A stretch of DNA of 48,856 nucleotides, from contig NZ_JHWC01000013.1 of assembly GCF_000687535.1 (NCBI RefSeq), positions 1-48,856 of the forward strand. Reading direction: 5' to 3'. The stretch is from Helicobacter rodentium ATCC 700285. GTDB taxonomy: Bacteria; Campylobacterota; Campylobacteria; Campylobacterales; Helicobacteraceae. The translations under genes were made by a program, and so were the position numbers. Position 1 is the first letter of the stretch. Every line of letters begins with the position of its first letter. Below the pieces are notes generated by a model. That model was not told the origin of the DNA. It searched no databases and was given only the letters and a program-made list of their open reading frames with translations. Positions 26,444 through 33,844 of the stretch are shown one piece after another.

Positions 26444-26706
26444 TGGGGAGCTACCGAATTAAGCTTGTAGATTCATACTCTATTGGTAACGAAATAAGCG
26501 CAGAGTCATTGGTTAATGATTATGTCAGAGATGAGGAACGATATTTAGAGCATATTTGGGATAATGAAGATGGTTTAGTATCCAATGAGGATAGAGAGCG
26601 TCTTAAAAAGATTATTTTAGAACGCATTGAAATTGAGGGTGGGAAATGGAATGGCGAGATTTATGGCGGTCTTTATAAGCATTTACATCTTTACATAAAA
26701 GAATAA
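26443..26706 (+). CDS. Small acidic uncharacterised protein
   Basis: An 87-residue acidic protein (NDYVRDEERYLEHIWDNEDGL, then EDRERLKKIILERIEIEGGKW) with a strong GAGGAGG ribosome site before ATG 26443. I do not recognise it. Its end may be altered: deleting one A in the run near 26697-26700 would join it to the open frame 26699-26842 to give about 133 residues. It may be intact and short, or a truncated version of the longer form. As part of the DUF2971 islet it is a candidate partner or immunity-type protein, which is speculation. Confidence 0.6.
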   Translation: MGSYRIKLVDSYSIGNEISAESLVNDYVRDEERYLEHIWDNEDGLVSNEDRERLKKIILERIEIEGGKWNGEIYGGLYKHLHLYIKE

Positions 26707-26842
26707 AAAGCGCAAAAAGCAATATCTTGAAGATTATCTTGATAGTGATTTTCTTTGGGGCGATTATCATGCAAAACTCGTTGCAGAAATTGAGAGAGAA
26801 AGAAACAAGGAAGGTGTGTATGATGATGTTATTCTTTTTTAA
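26699..26842 (+). pseudogene. Start-less open frame, probable frameshifted tail of the preceding gene
   Basis: An open frame without any ATG, GTG or TTG at its head. It encodes KKRKKQYLEDYLDSDFLWGD and ends ERERNKEGVYDDVILF at TAA 26840-26842. The composition matches the preceding acidic protein (Asp, Glu, Tyr, Leu rich). A single extra A near 26697-26700 explains the separation. Alternatively it is a fragment of an unrelated gene. Confidence 0.45.
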
Positions 26843-26861
26843 CTTCAAATAAGGACATTGT

Positions 26862-27053
26862 ATGCTTTTAGCGATTAGTGTTATTAGTGCCATTGCGTAT
26901 TTGGTTACGCGTGGGATTTGCTCGGATATGGCGATTAGTGGGCAGTGGGCAAATCCATACAATCATATCGGATTGTTGTTTATTCTTAATAGATTTTTCA
27001 AATGGGCGGCGATTGTAACTTTTGTTCTTTTTATTGTAACGCTTGTCGCATAG
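26862..27053 (+). CDS. Small two-segment membrane protein
   Basis: A 63-residue hydrophobic protein, ATG preceded by AAGGA. Two membrane segments are likely: about residues 2-17 (LLAISVISAIAYLV) and about 44-63 (FKWAAIVTFVLFIVTLVA). The loop between them has a Gly/Trp/Asn-rich polar patch (SGQWANPYNHIG). Family unknown. It lies in the DUF2971 islet, nine bases before another small membrane-protein frame. Size and topology resemble holin-like or toxin-like membrane peptides, but nothing specific supports that. Confidence 0.6.
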   Translation: MLLAISVISAIAYLVTRGICSDMAISGQWANPYNHIGLLFILNRFFKWAAIVTFVLFIVTLVA

Positions 27054-27062
27054 GAGGATTCG

Positions 27063-27257
27063 ATGTTGCTTATCGTAGGCTTTATTTGTCTGCTTATTGC
27101 CTATTGAGCAGAAAAGCACCTTATGGATATTAAGATTAATCGTAGAGGCTTCACGCAATCTCCCTTTACAATACCGATTCTAGGCATTTTGTATGCAGTT
27201 TTTGGACTCTCTGCTGTGGGTTGTTTTATCGGCTTTGTTTTGAATTTAATCTCATAA
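27063..27257 (+). pseudogene. Small membrane-protein gene with in-frame TGA
   Basis: ATG 27063 follows a strong AGGAGG site. The frame reads MLLIVGFICLLIAY, then TGA (27105-27107), then stays open through KHLMDIKINRRGFTQSPF and a second hydrophobic segment (ILGILYAVFGLSAVGCFIGFVL) to TAA at 27255-27257. Without the TGA the product would be 64 residues with two membrane segments, the same layout as its neighbour. A TGG to TGA change is the simplest explanation. No selenocysteine signal is evident. Confidence 0.6.
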
Positions 27258-27640
27258 TTTAGATTCTGCTTTTTAGTTTTTGTTTTGATATAGCACTAGG
27301 TTGTGCCTGCTTAAAGGTTTCTATCCGTGAGATTATGGATTGCCGCAAGTCGCAAGTGATTTTCGCAAGGACGCATACCAATCTGTCATTGCGAGGAGTG
27401 AAACGACGAAGCAATCCATAATCTTGGCAATCAAAAAAGATTCAATCGGCAAGATAAAAGATTAGAGATTATTACAGCCTTTTAACGAGGCTTCGTAGGG
27501 ACGAAGTAGTAGAATCGCAAGTATGCGAAATTGTAGATTGCCACGATTCCGCTAACACGGAATCTCGTAAGGACAACAAGGCGAATTGTGTAAAGATTCC
27601 AAAGTTTTGTATAATTGCAAGAAAATCACAAAGGAAATAA
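27258..27640. repeat. Gene-free 383-bp stretch with several interspersed palindromic repeats
   Basis: The clearest unit is 27381-27424: GTCATTGCGAGGAGTGAAAC, then GACGAAGCAATCCATAATC. Others are ATTATGGATTGCCGCAAGTC near 27331, GAGGCTTCGTAGGGACGAAG near 27490, and GATTGCCACGATTCCGCTAACACGGAATC (in two parts) near 27535. The queF promoter lies near the right end; TATAAT (27609-27614) is a fair -10 box. No gene was seen. Confidence 0.65.
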
Positions 27641-28132
27641 ATGTCCAAGAAGCAGCCACCTAAAGAATCCCTAACGCATTTGGGCAATACAACACAATAT
27701 ACTTTTGCCTATGATAAGAATCTTTTAGAAACTTTTGAAAATCAACACAAGGAGCGAGATTATTTTGTCAAGTTTAATTGCCCAGAATTTACGAGCCTTT
27801 GCCCCATTACAGGACAGCCAGACTTCGCGACCATTTATATTGCGTATATTCCGAATGAAAAAATGCTAGAATCCAAATCGCTAAAGCTCTATCTCTTTAG
27901 CTTCCGCAATCACGGAGGATTCCACGAGGATTGCGTGAATAGGATCTTAAAAGACTTGGTAGAATTGCTACAACCGCGTTATCTTGAAGTGTGGGGGAAA
28001 TTTTTGCCTCGTGGAGGAATTAGCATTGACCCTTATGCAAACTATGGAATCCCAAAGACAAAATATCAAGAAATGGCAGAATATCGCCTATTAAACCACG
28101 ATTTACTACCAGAAAAGGTGGATAATCGTTAG
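27641..28132 (+). CDS. queF: NADPH-dependent 7-cyano-7-deazaguanine reductase QueF
   Basis: Reduces preQ0 to preQ1, the last free-base step in queuosine synthesis; preQ1 is then inserted into tRNA by Tgt, encoded at 38979-40112 in this window. A 163-residue T-fold enzyme of the short type. CPITGQPD holds the nucleophile Cys54 and Asp61; [20 protein letters not shown] binds substrate and NADPH. AAGGA precedes the ATG. It is a single gene after the DUF2971 islet and its repeats. Confidence 0.97.
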   Translation: MSKKQPPKESLTHLGNTTQYTFAYDKNLLETFENQHKERDYFVKFNCPEFTSLCPITGQPDFATIYIAYIPNEKMLESKSLKLYLFSFRNHGGFHEDCVNRILKDLVELLQPRYLEVWGKFLPRGGISIDPYANYGIPKTKYQEMAEYRLLNHDLLPEKVDNR

Positions 28133-28216
28133 GGATTAACAATAAAAGCGTAATGATGATTTTATTCTTTGCAAGAATATTATATAATACTGCTTATTTT
28201 AAACAAGGAATCAAGA

Positions 28217-28957
28217 ATGCAAAAATTAGTTTTAACCATTGCTATTACCTCTAGCTTTGTGAGTTTTGCTCTAGCGGGATTTGAAGATAATTTTAAAAAA
28301 AGTGTGAAAAATTTTGCAGATGTTAATGTGGAAGTTCAGCTAAAAAAACCCCTAAAAAGCTTTGAAAATCAATATTTTGTGATTGGTAGGACACAAGGAG
28401 GAGATATTTTTCCGGTCATTGTAAGTCAAGACGGGAGCTACTTTGTCGCATTAAGCAATATGATGAATTTAGACAAAGAGGATTCCAATATGATAAGAGG
28501 GGAGCTTAAGAAAGCAGGAGAAGAAAAAGAAGAGAAAGATTCAAAAGCCCTCAATGCGCTTTTTGCAAGTTTTACCCCAAGTGATTTTATTTATTTGAAA
28601 GGCGAGAGTGAGGGTTTGCCAACCAAAATTGTAGTAACAGACCCAGATTGCCCTTATTGCCGAGAACAACTAGAAACAATAGAATCCGAATTGCAAAAAG
28701 CAAATCTAAAGCTAATCTTTGCGCCTGTACATCAGAAAGAAGCCTTTATAAAAGCGCAATTAGCAATGAATCAAGCCGCAAAATTAAAAGCAGAGGACAC
28801 AAAAGGCAAGATTAAAATTTTGCGCTCGTTTTATCAAGAGAAAAAATTAAACAAAAGTGAAATGGCGACAGATTTTTCTCAAGTGCGCAAAAATACAGAT
28901 AAAATCTTTGGAAGCAACCTTATAAAGGGTGTTCCATTTGTTTTTGAGCAAAAGTAA
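28217..28957 (+). CDS. dsbK: Periplasmic thiol-disulfide protein of the DsbK (HP0231) type
   Basis: A 246-residue exported protein that probably introduces or reshuffles disulfides in periplasmic proteins. The signal peptide is MQKLVLTIAITSSFVSFALA. An N-terminal dimerisation domain precedes a thioredoxin-like domain with active site C145PYC148 (VVTDPDCPYCREQL) and the cis-proline loop GVPF near the end. The pattern of the C-terminal half, ending KIFGSNLIKGVPFVF, closely follows H. pylori HP0231 as I remember it, which has CPHC. I chose ATG 28217 (AAGGAATCAAGA upstream) over an in-frame ATG 16 codons earlier. It precedes the Mla genes. Confidence 0.88.
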   Translation: MQKLVLTIAITSSFVSFALAGFEDNFKKSVKNFADVNVEVQLKKPLKSFENQYFVIGRTQGGDIFPVIVSQDGSYFVALSNMMNLDKEDSNMIRGELKKAGEEKEEKDSKALNALFASFTPSDFIYLKGESEGLPTKIVVTDPDCPYCREQLETIESELQKANLKLIFAPVHQKEAFIKAQLAMNQAAKLKAEDTKGKIKILRSFYQEKKLNKSEMATDFSQVRKNTDKIFGSNLIKGVPFVFEQK

Positions 28958-28976
28958 TCCTATCCAATGGCAGTTT

Positions 28977-30143
28977 ATGCAAGCAAGTTTGGAAATCCAC
29001 TATAATGCAACAAGCGCAAACATTACACTAGGAGGTATTTGGGATAAAAGCCTCTCTGGTCGCACACTTAGGCAACTAGATAACACTGCGGATTCTATTG
29101 CAAGACACTTTCAAAGGAGAGAATCCCACCAAAGCATTTCAGTTTGCATTGCGCTAAAAGAGGATTTTGATTTAGATTTTTGTGGTGGAGAAATTTTGCT
29201 TCGGTGGTTGGAAGATTTGAAGCAACAAGCAAAAATCAAGCTTGAGGATTCGCAGAACGCTTTACTCATCTCTCAAAAGTCTCAACGCATTTTGAGTATT
29301 CTGCAAGACAAAAAAATTCCCGATAAAATAGCCATTACCAAAGAGTTGTTGCAATGGCATTTGGATACATTGAAGATTCTAAAAAAATGGGGCAATTATG
29401 CTCTGATGGCTTTAGGTTTTTTGGGTGAAATGGTATATTGTTTTTTGTTGGGATTAGTAAATCCTGCAAATATTCGTCTTAAGGCTTTGTTATTTCAAAT
29501 CCAAGAGGCTTTAATCAAAGCAATTCCGATTGTTGCTTTGGCTTGTTTTTTGATTGGAATCGTAGTTGCCTATCAAGGAAGTCTCCAGCTAGAACAATTT
29601 GGAGCAAGTATTTTAATTGTGGAAATGAGTTCTATGCTGACCTTGCGTGAAATGGCACCTATTATTACCGCAATCATTATTGCAGGACGCAGTGCGTCTG
29701 CTTTTAGTGCAGAGATTGGAATGATGAGGGCAACACAAGAGATTGATGCAATGAATGTAATGGGGTTTAATCCCATAAACTTTTTAGTTTTGCCACGCGT
29801 AGTTGCGTTATGTATCGCACTTCCTTTTGTGGTTTTTATTGCAGATATTTTTGGGCTTGTAGGCGCAATGCTTGTTTCCTCTATGCAGTTAGGAATCAGT
29901 AGTGAGCAATTCATTGAGAGATTCTTGCAAATGGTTGAGTTACGGCATTTTTGGATAGGATTCCTCAAAGCTCCCTTTTTTGGATTGATTATTGCGCTCA
30001 TTGGTTGCTATCACGGATTTATTGTAGCAAAGGATACACGAAGCATTGGAATCCATACAACCAAAAGCGTAGTGGAATCCATTTTTTGTGTAATTGCATT
30101 TGACGCATTGTGCTCTGTGATATTTACGCAGATAGGTTGGTAA
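28977..30143 (+). CDS. mlaE: MlaE-type permease of a phospholipid ABC transporter, with N-terminal STAS-like domain
   Basis: The inner-membrane permease of an Mla system that moves phospholipids between the membranes. Residues 1-120 look like a STAS/MlaB-type domain fused to the permease. The MlaE core (about 125-388) has AIPIVALACFLIGIVVAYQGSLQLEQFGA, then GRSASAFSAEIGMMRATQEIDAM and a final FDALCSVIFTQIGW. The start is uncertain: ATG 28977 has a poor ribosome site, and a GTG at 28929 overlaps dsbK. Followed directly by mlaF. The fusion would explain the absence of a separate mlaB gene. Confidence 0.9.
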   Translation: MQASLEIHYNATSANITLGGIWDKSLSGRTLRQLDNTADSIARHFQRRESHQSISVCIALKEDFDLDFCGGEILLRWLEDLKQQAKIKLEDSQNALLISQKSQRILSILQDKKIPDKIAITKELLQWHLDTLKILKKWGNYALMALGFLGEMVYCFLLGLVNPANIRLKALLFQIQEALIKAIPIVALACFLIGIVVAYQGSLQLEQFGASILIVEMSSMLTLREMAPIITAIIIAGRSASAFSAEIGMMRATQEIDAMNVMGFNPINFLVLPRVVALCIALPFVVFIADIFGLVGAMLVSSMQLGISSEQFIERFLQMVELRHFWIGFLKAPFFGLIIALIGCYHGFIVAKDTRSIGIHTTKSVVESIFCVIAFDALCSVIFTQIGW

Positions 30144-30881
30144 ATGGAATCGCAAAACATTATAGAAGTGCGCAATCTAACCACTACTTATGGTAAGCGT
30201 ATTATCCACAATAAAATCTCCTTTAGTGTGGGAAAAAAAGAAATCTTTGCTTTACTTGGAGGAAGCGGAAGCGGAAAAAGCACTTTGCTTAATACAATGA
30301 TTTTTTTAAAAATGCCCACAAGCGGAGAAGTGCGAATCTTAGGTAAAGATATTTGGAGATTAAACAGCAAAGATGCCTTAAAAATGAAATTAAATATGGG
30401 AGTATTGTTTCAATTTGGTGCGCTTTTTAGCTCTTTAAGTGTCTTGGAAAATCTTACGATTCCCTTGCGAGAATGGACAAATTTTAGTAGTGCCGATATA
30501 GAATCCCTAGCATATATTTGGCTTACACGCGTGGGGCTGAATGCAGAAGTAGCAAAGCTTTATCCCAATGAATTAAGCGGTGGAATGGTAAAGCGCGTAG
30601 GATTGGCACGCGCCTTAGCACTTAGCCCAAAAATTTTGTTTTTAGATGAGCCTACAAGCGGTTTAGACCCCAAAAGCGCAAGGCATTTTGACGCTTTAAT
30701 TATGGAATTAAGGGATTTGTTGGAAATTAGTGTTGTAATGGTAACACACGATATGGAATCCGTTAAAGGTGCAGTGGATAGAATGGTGATTTTAAAGAAT
30801 CAAGGAATATTGTTTGAGGGTAGTGTGCGCACTTTAGCACAGCAAACAGAATCGCTAGATTTATTTTTGTATCAGATTTGA
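30144..30881 (+). CDS. mlaF: MlaF-type ATPase of the phospholipid ABC transporter
   Basis: A 245-residue ABC ATPase. Walker A GGSGSGKST (about residues 34-42), Q-loop VLFQFGALFSSLSV, signature ELSGGMVKRVGLARALAL, Walker B ILFLDEPTSGLDP, and the H-loop VMVTHDMESV are all intact. The FGALFSSLSVLENL sequence after the Q-loop is typical of MlaF and separates it from other ABC ATPases. The ATG abuts the mlaE stop. Confidence 0.96.
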   Translation: MESQNIIEVRNLTTTYGKRIIHNKISFSVGKKEIFALLGGSGSGKSTLLNTMIFLKMPTSGEVRILGKDIWRLNSKDALKMKLNMGVLFQFGALFSSLSVLENLTIPLREWTNFSSADIESLAYIWLTRVGLNAEVAKLYPNELSGGMVKRVGLARALALSPKILFLDEPTSGLDPKSARHFDALIMELRDLLEISVVMVTHDMESVKGAVDRMVILKNQGILFEGSVRTLAQQTESLDLFLYQI

Positions 30882-30890
30882 GGAGTTAAA

Positions 30891-31694
30891 ATGGAAGCAC
30901 GATTAAATTATGTATTGCTTGGTGTATTTTTTGTGGTTTCCTTGATTGGTTTGGCTGGATTCGTATTTTGGATAGGAAAATACGATAGAAATCTGAATGA
31001 TTATCGTGAATATTATCTTTACAATAAAAATCTACCAAAAGGTGTTCGCATTGAAACTCCTGTGCGCTATTTGGGGCTTAATGTGGGTTTTGTAAAAAAC
31101 TATAAGCTTAATGTAGATGCTGAAGATGTAGAGATTATTCTTTGGATTAAAAAGGATATTACATTAAGAGAGGGTGCAAAGATTTTTGTAGATTCGCAAG
31201 GAATCACGGGAGGCATTTTTCTCTCATTGATACAAGGCAAGGGAGAATTTTATGCAGATGGGGCAAGGGCGACTTTGAGCTTAGAGGAGAATTGGCTAGA
31301 AAAAGTTGGAAGCAAAGCAGAAAATGTTTTTGACCGCTTGGAGACGAGTTTGAATCGTCTTAATCGCCTCTTGAGCGATAAGAATTTAGATAATATTGAG
31401 CATACTTTGTCTGGCTTAGCAAATTTACCCCCTAGAATAGAGGGGGTGCTATCCTCTATGCAAAGGGAGATTACAGGAATTGGAGAAAGCCGAGAATTGA
31501 TTCATCGTGATATTCTTAATGGGGACTATAATTTACGCACTATTTTAACTCCACTTTTGTTTAATTTGGAGCAAAACTCCAAGACGCTAGAGCAGATTTT
31601 GCAAAAAACAGGGGCTTCTATGGAGGATTTTTCTAATGCGCCAAGTGAGTTTTTGTTTGGCAAAAGAGAGCAGACTTTAGGACCGCGTGAGTAG
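30891..31694 (+). CDS. mlaD: MlaD-type MCE-domain substrate-binding protein
   Basis: A 267-residue protein with one N-terminal membrane anchor (about residues 7-28, YVLLGVFFVVSLIGLAGFVFWIG). An MCE domain follows (about 38-125: GVRIETPVRYLGLNVGFVKNY and VDSQGITGGIFLSL). The C-terminal 130 residues look helical. MlaD forms a hexameric ring that carries lipids across the periplasm. GGAG lies six bases before the ATG. Third gene of the transporter set. Confidence 0.94.
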   Translation: MEARLNYVLLGVFFVVSLIGLAGFVFWIGKYDRNLNDYREYYLYNKNLPKGVRIETPVRYLGLNVGFVKNYKLNVDAEDVEIILWIKKDITLREGAKIFVDSQGITGGIFLSLIQGKGEFYADGARATLSLEENWLEKVGSKAENVFDRLETSLNRLNRLLSDKNLDNIEHTLSGLANLPPRIEGVLSSMQREITGIGESRELIHRDILNGDYNLRTILTPLLFNLEQNSKTLEQILQKTGASMEDFSNAPSEFLFGKREQTLGPRE

Positions 31695-31714
31695 CAAAAA
31701 GAAAAGGAATGGGA

Positions 31715-32275
31715 ATGGGAATTTTTAAAAGCTTTTTTATCTTGTCGCTTATTTTGGTTTTGGGTGGTTGTTTGGGCAAAGAACTGCCAAAGATTCAGCA
31801 TTATGAATTGAGTTTGGATTCTAAAATATGGAATCAAGACACAATCCAAAAGAATCTTGCTAAAAAGCGTCATTTTATTATCTATCAAGGAACAGAAGCA
31901 AGTCTTAAAATTGCTAGCAAAAAAATTGCCTATAAAGCCAATGCAAACACAATTGGCTATTTTGTAAAAAGTGAATGGATTGAGCCTTTGCCTCTGATGA
32001 TAGATTCTCTTGTGGCAAAAGCGGCAAAATATTCCAATGTTTTATTGTCTGAATCCACTAGCACAAAAGATTCTTTCAAGCTTCAAATCTTGGACTTGTA
32101 TTATGATGAAAGGAGTGAAGTGGTGGTATTAAACCTTCTTGTGAGGACACAAGATTCTAATCATCTTCTTACAAGGAAAGTAGAAGTGCAAAGCGGAGGT
32201 TTTGGGGAGATTATTGAGGCGATGAATCAAGCAATCAATTTTGCGCTTTTGGATTCTTTTTCGTTGCTTCATTAA
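31715..32275 (+). CDS. ABC-type transport auxiliary lipoprotein of the Mla cluster
   Basis: A 186-residue lipoprotein with signal MGIFKSFFILSLILVLGGC (lipobox LGGC). The mature part starts KELPKIQHYELSL and resembles the ABC-type transport auxiliary component family (PqiC-like). In that family a lipoprotein works with MCE proteins at the outer membrane. I chose the second ATG (31715), which is six bases from AAGGA; the first ATG at 31709 is too close. It lies 20 bases after mlaD and ten before folB. Confidence 0.8.
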   Translation: MGIFKSFFILSLILVLGGCLGKELPKIQHYELSLDSKIWNQDTIQKNLAKKRHFIIYQGTEASLKIASKKIAYKANANTIGYFVKSEWIEPLPLMIDSLVAKAAKYSNVLLSESTSTKDSFKLQILDLYYDERSEVVVLNLLVRTQDSNHLLTRKVEVQSGGFGEIIEAMNQAINFALLDSFSLLH

Positions 32276-32284
32276 GGTGTAAGA

Positions 32285-32683
32285 ATGCCTAGTTTGAATC
32301 CTGCTTCAGAGGTTGAGAATCTTTATAGTATTTGCTTGGAGGATTTTATTTTAGAAGCAATCATTGGAATTTTGCCAAATGAGCGCACAAAGACACAGAG
32401 AATCCTAATCAACGCAGAGTTTATTTGTGTTTGGAATCCTAAATCTTTGAGCAACCCATTGCGTCAAGCAACATTGGAGGAGTTTTTGGATTATCGGATT
32501 CTAAGGGATTTTATAAAAAATTCTTTTGGACAACAATTTGGATTACTAGAAGAAGCACAAAGTTATTTTTATCAGCAGATTCCTTTGCGCTTCCCGCAAA
32601 TCAAGGAATTTTGGATTAAAATTACAAAATTAGAAATTTTTGATGATTGTAAAGTTTCAATAAAAATTAATTATCAAGAATAA
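32285..32683 (+). CDS. folB: Dihydroneopterin aldolase FolB-like protein
   Basis: A 132-residue tunnelling-fold protein. The sequence LEAIIGILPNERTKTQRILIN matches FolB's substrate-binding strand (GilpxERxxxQ). The C-terminal KITKLEIFDDCKVSIKIN resembles the family end. The middle is diverged from E. coli FolB, as usual in Helicobacter. It should cleave dihydroneopterin to 6-hydroxymethyl-dihydropterin in folate synthesis. Reads on from the Mla lipoprotein gene and is followed by bcp after 15 bases. Confidence 0.82.
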   Translation: MPSLNPASEVENLYSICLEDFILEAIIGILPNERTKTQRILINAEFICVWNPKSLSNPLRQATLEEFLDYRILRDFIKNSFGQQFGLLEEAQSYFYQQIPLRFPQIKEFWIKITKLEIFDDCKVSIKINYQE

Positions 32684-32698
32684 ATAAAGGATTTAAAA

Positions 32699-33169
32699 AT
32701 GGAATTAAAAATCAACGATAACGCTCCGCTTTTTAGTTTGCCAAATCAAGACAATGCAGAGATTGCTTTGCAGGATTTTCAAGGAAGTTGGGTTGTGGTA
32801 TATTTTTATCCCAAAGATAAAACACCCGGTTGCACAATGGAAGCTTGTGATTTTCGCGACAAAATGGAATCTTTTAATGCAATGGGTGTTGTAGTGCTTG
32901 GAATCAGCCCAGATAGCGCAAAAGCGCATCAAAGTTTTATTGCAAAGGAATCCTTAAATTTTACCTTGCTTAGTGATACCCAAAAGTCTGCATTAAAAAA
33001 CTATGGGGCTTGGGGATTAAAAAAGCTTTATGGCAAAGAATATGAGGGAGTAATTCGCTCAACTTTTTTGATTAATCCGCAAGGCAAGATTGCATATATT
33101 TGGAAAAATGTCAAAGTCAAAGGGCATATTGAGGAAGTATTTGCGAAGTTAAAAGAATTGCAAGACTAA
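32699..33169 (+). CDS. bcp: Thioredoxin-dependent peroxiredoxin Bcp
   Basis: A 156-residue atypical 2-Cys peroxiredoxin. TPGCTMEACDFRD holds peroxidatic Cys45 and resolving Cys50, and YPKDKTPGCT is the full active-site loop. It detoxifies peroxides, using thioredoxin as reductant. Last gene of the run mlaE-bcp, ending at a hairpin (33184-33211). Confidence 0.97.
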   Translation: MELKINDNAPLFSLPNQDNAEIALQDFQGSWVVVYFYPKDKTPGCTMEACDFRDKMESFNAMGVVVLGISPDSAKAHQSFIAKESLNFTLLSDTQKSALKNYGAWGLKKLYGKEYEGVIRSTFLINPQGKIAYIWKNVKVKGHIEEVFAKLKELQD

Positions 33170-33183
33170 TGAGACTTTACCTA

Positions 33184-33211
33184 AGGCAAACCGCTTAAGA
33201 CGGCTTTGCCT
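33184..33211. terminator. Hairpin between convergent genes, candidate bidirectional terminator
   Basis: AGGCAAACCG at 33184-33193 pairs with CGGCTTTGCCT at 33201-33211, with one bulged C and a seven-base loop. It lies between the ends of bcp (+) and the B-box-like gene (-). There is no strong T-run on either side, so efficiency is uncertain. Confidence 0.5.
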
Positions 33212-33215
33212 AAAG

Positions 33216-33779
33216 TTAGCCTAATTGCGCTTTAAGCTCCGTTAGCCTTGCGATTTCGCTTTGGATTTCTTTATCGCCACTAATCATAAGAATTGCATAG
33301 AAAATTGGGAAAAACATTCCTCTAATCAGCGCAAAGAGAAGTTTAAACAACCAAACAATCCAAATAGAGCCATCATTGTATGCATCTCTCTCCATCATAG
33401 CGTCTCTCATCACGGATTGTTGCGTTCTGCCCTTTTCGTATTCTATCTTTCGTTTCGCTCTATCAAAAAATCCCGCAATACTCCATATCAAACACGCAAA
33501 AAAAACGCCTCCGCCATTAGGAGTAGGAATCTCTGTTAGAGCGAGTGCTGCTAGACCCACAATCAATAGAATGCTCCAAATAATCTTTTTTGTTTTTAAT
33601 TGAGACAATTCCTCTTGCAACTCTTTTAAACCCTCATCAACATACTTTAAAGAGCATTCTTTGCAAAGCGGCTTATTATCCGACTTCAAAAATTCGCCTA
33701 CACATTCTTTACATAGCCCAACACCACAATGGCTACAAGAAGCGACTGCCACGACTTCTTGGTGATTGACACAATTCAT
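33216..33779 (-). CDS. B-box-like zinc-binding membrane protein
   Basis: A 187-residue protein. The N-terminus has spaced Cys/His pairs (CVNHQEV, CSHCGVGLCKECV, LCKEC), the pattern of a B-box-type zinc finger. A coiled segment (GLKELQEELSQLKTKK) follows. Then come hydrophobic stretches (IIWSILLIVGLAALAL; GGVFFACLIWSIAGFF; IWIVWLFKLLFALIRGMFFPIFYAILMI), so the zinc domain probably faces the cytoplasm. ATG 33779 has AAGGA seven bases away; the GTG just before it is less likely. Such proteins occur across Bacteria without known function. An A23 run in its promoter suggests variable expression. Confidence 0.75.
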   Translation of the reverse strand: MNCVNHQEVVAVASCSHCGVGLCKECVGEFLKSDNKPLCKECSLKYVDEGLKELQEELSQLKTKKIIWSILLIVGLAALALTEIPTPNGGGVFFACLIWSIAGFFDRAKRKIEYEKGRTQQSVMRDAMMERDAYNDGSIWIVWLFKLLFALIRGMFFPIFYAILMISGDKEIQSEIARLTELKAQLG

Positions 33780-33814
33780 CACAGATTCCTTTAATTTAGA
33801 TTTTTAGAATCGCC

Positions 33815-33844
33815 ATTGTAGTTTTTTTTTTTTTTTTTTTTTTT
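33815..33844 (-). promoter_or_regulatory. Promoter with A23 tract adjoining the -10 box
   Basis: On the minus strand a run of 23 A (T at 33822-33844) is followed by C and then TACAAT (33815-33820), about 36 bases before the ATG at 33779. The run occupies the spacer and -35 zone. Runs this long change length readily, so promoter strength probably varies between cells. Confidence 0.6.

Noticed and set aside
27063-27257. TGA read as selenocysteine
   Set aside because: No SECIS-like hairpin follows the codon, and the protein has no relation to a known selenoprotein; a nonsense change is simpler.
29573-30001. 142-codon minus-strand open frame inside mlaE
   Set aside because: It is antisense to a conserved membrane permease and low in complexity.
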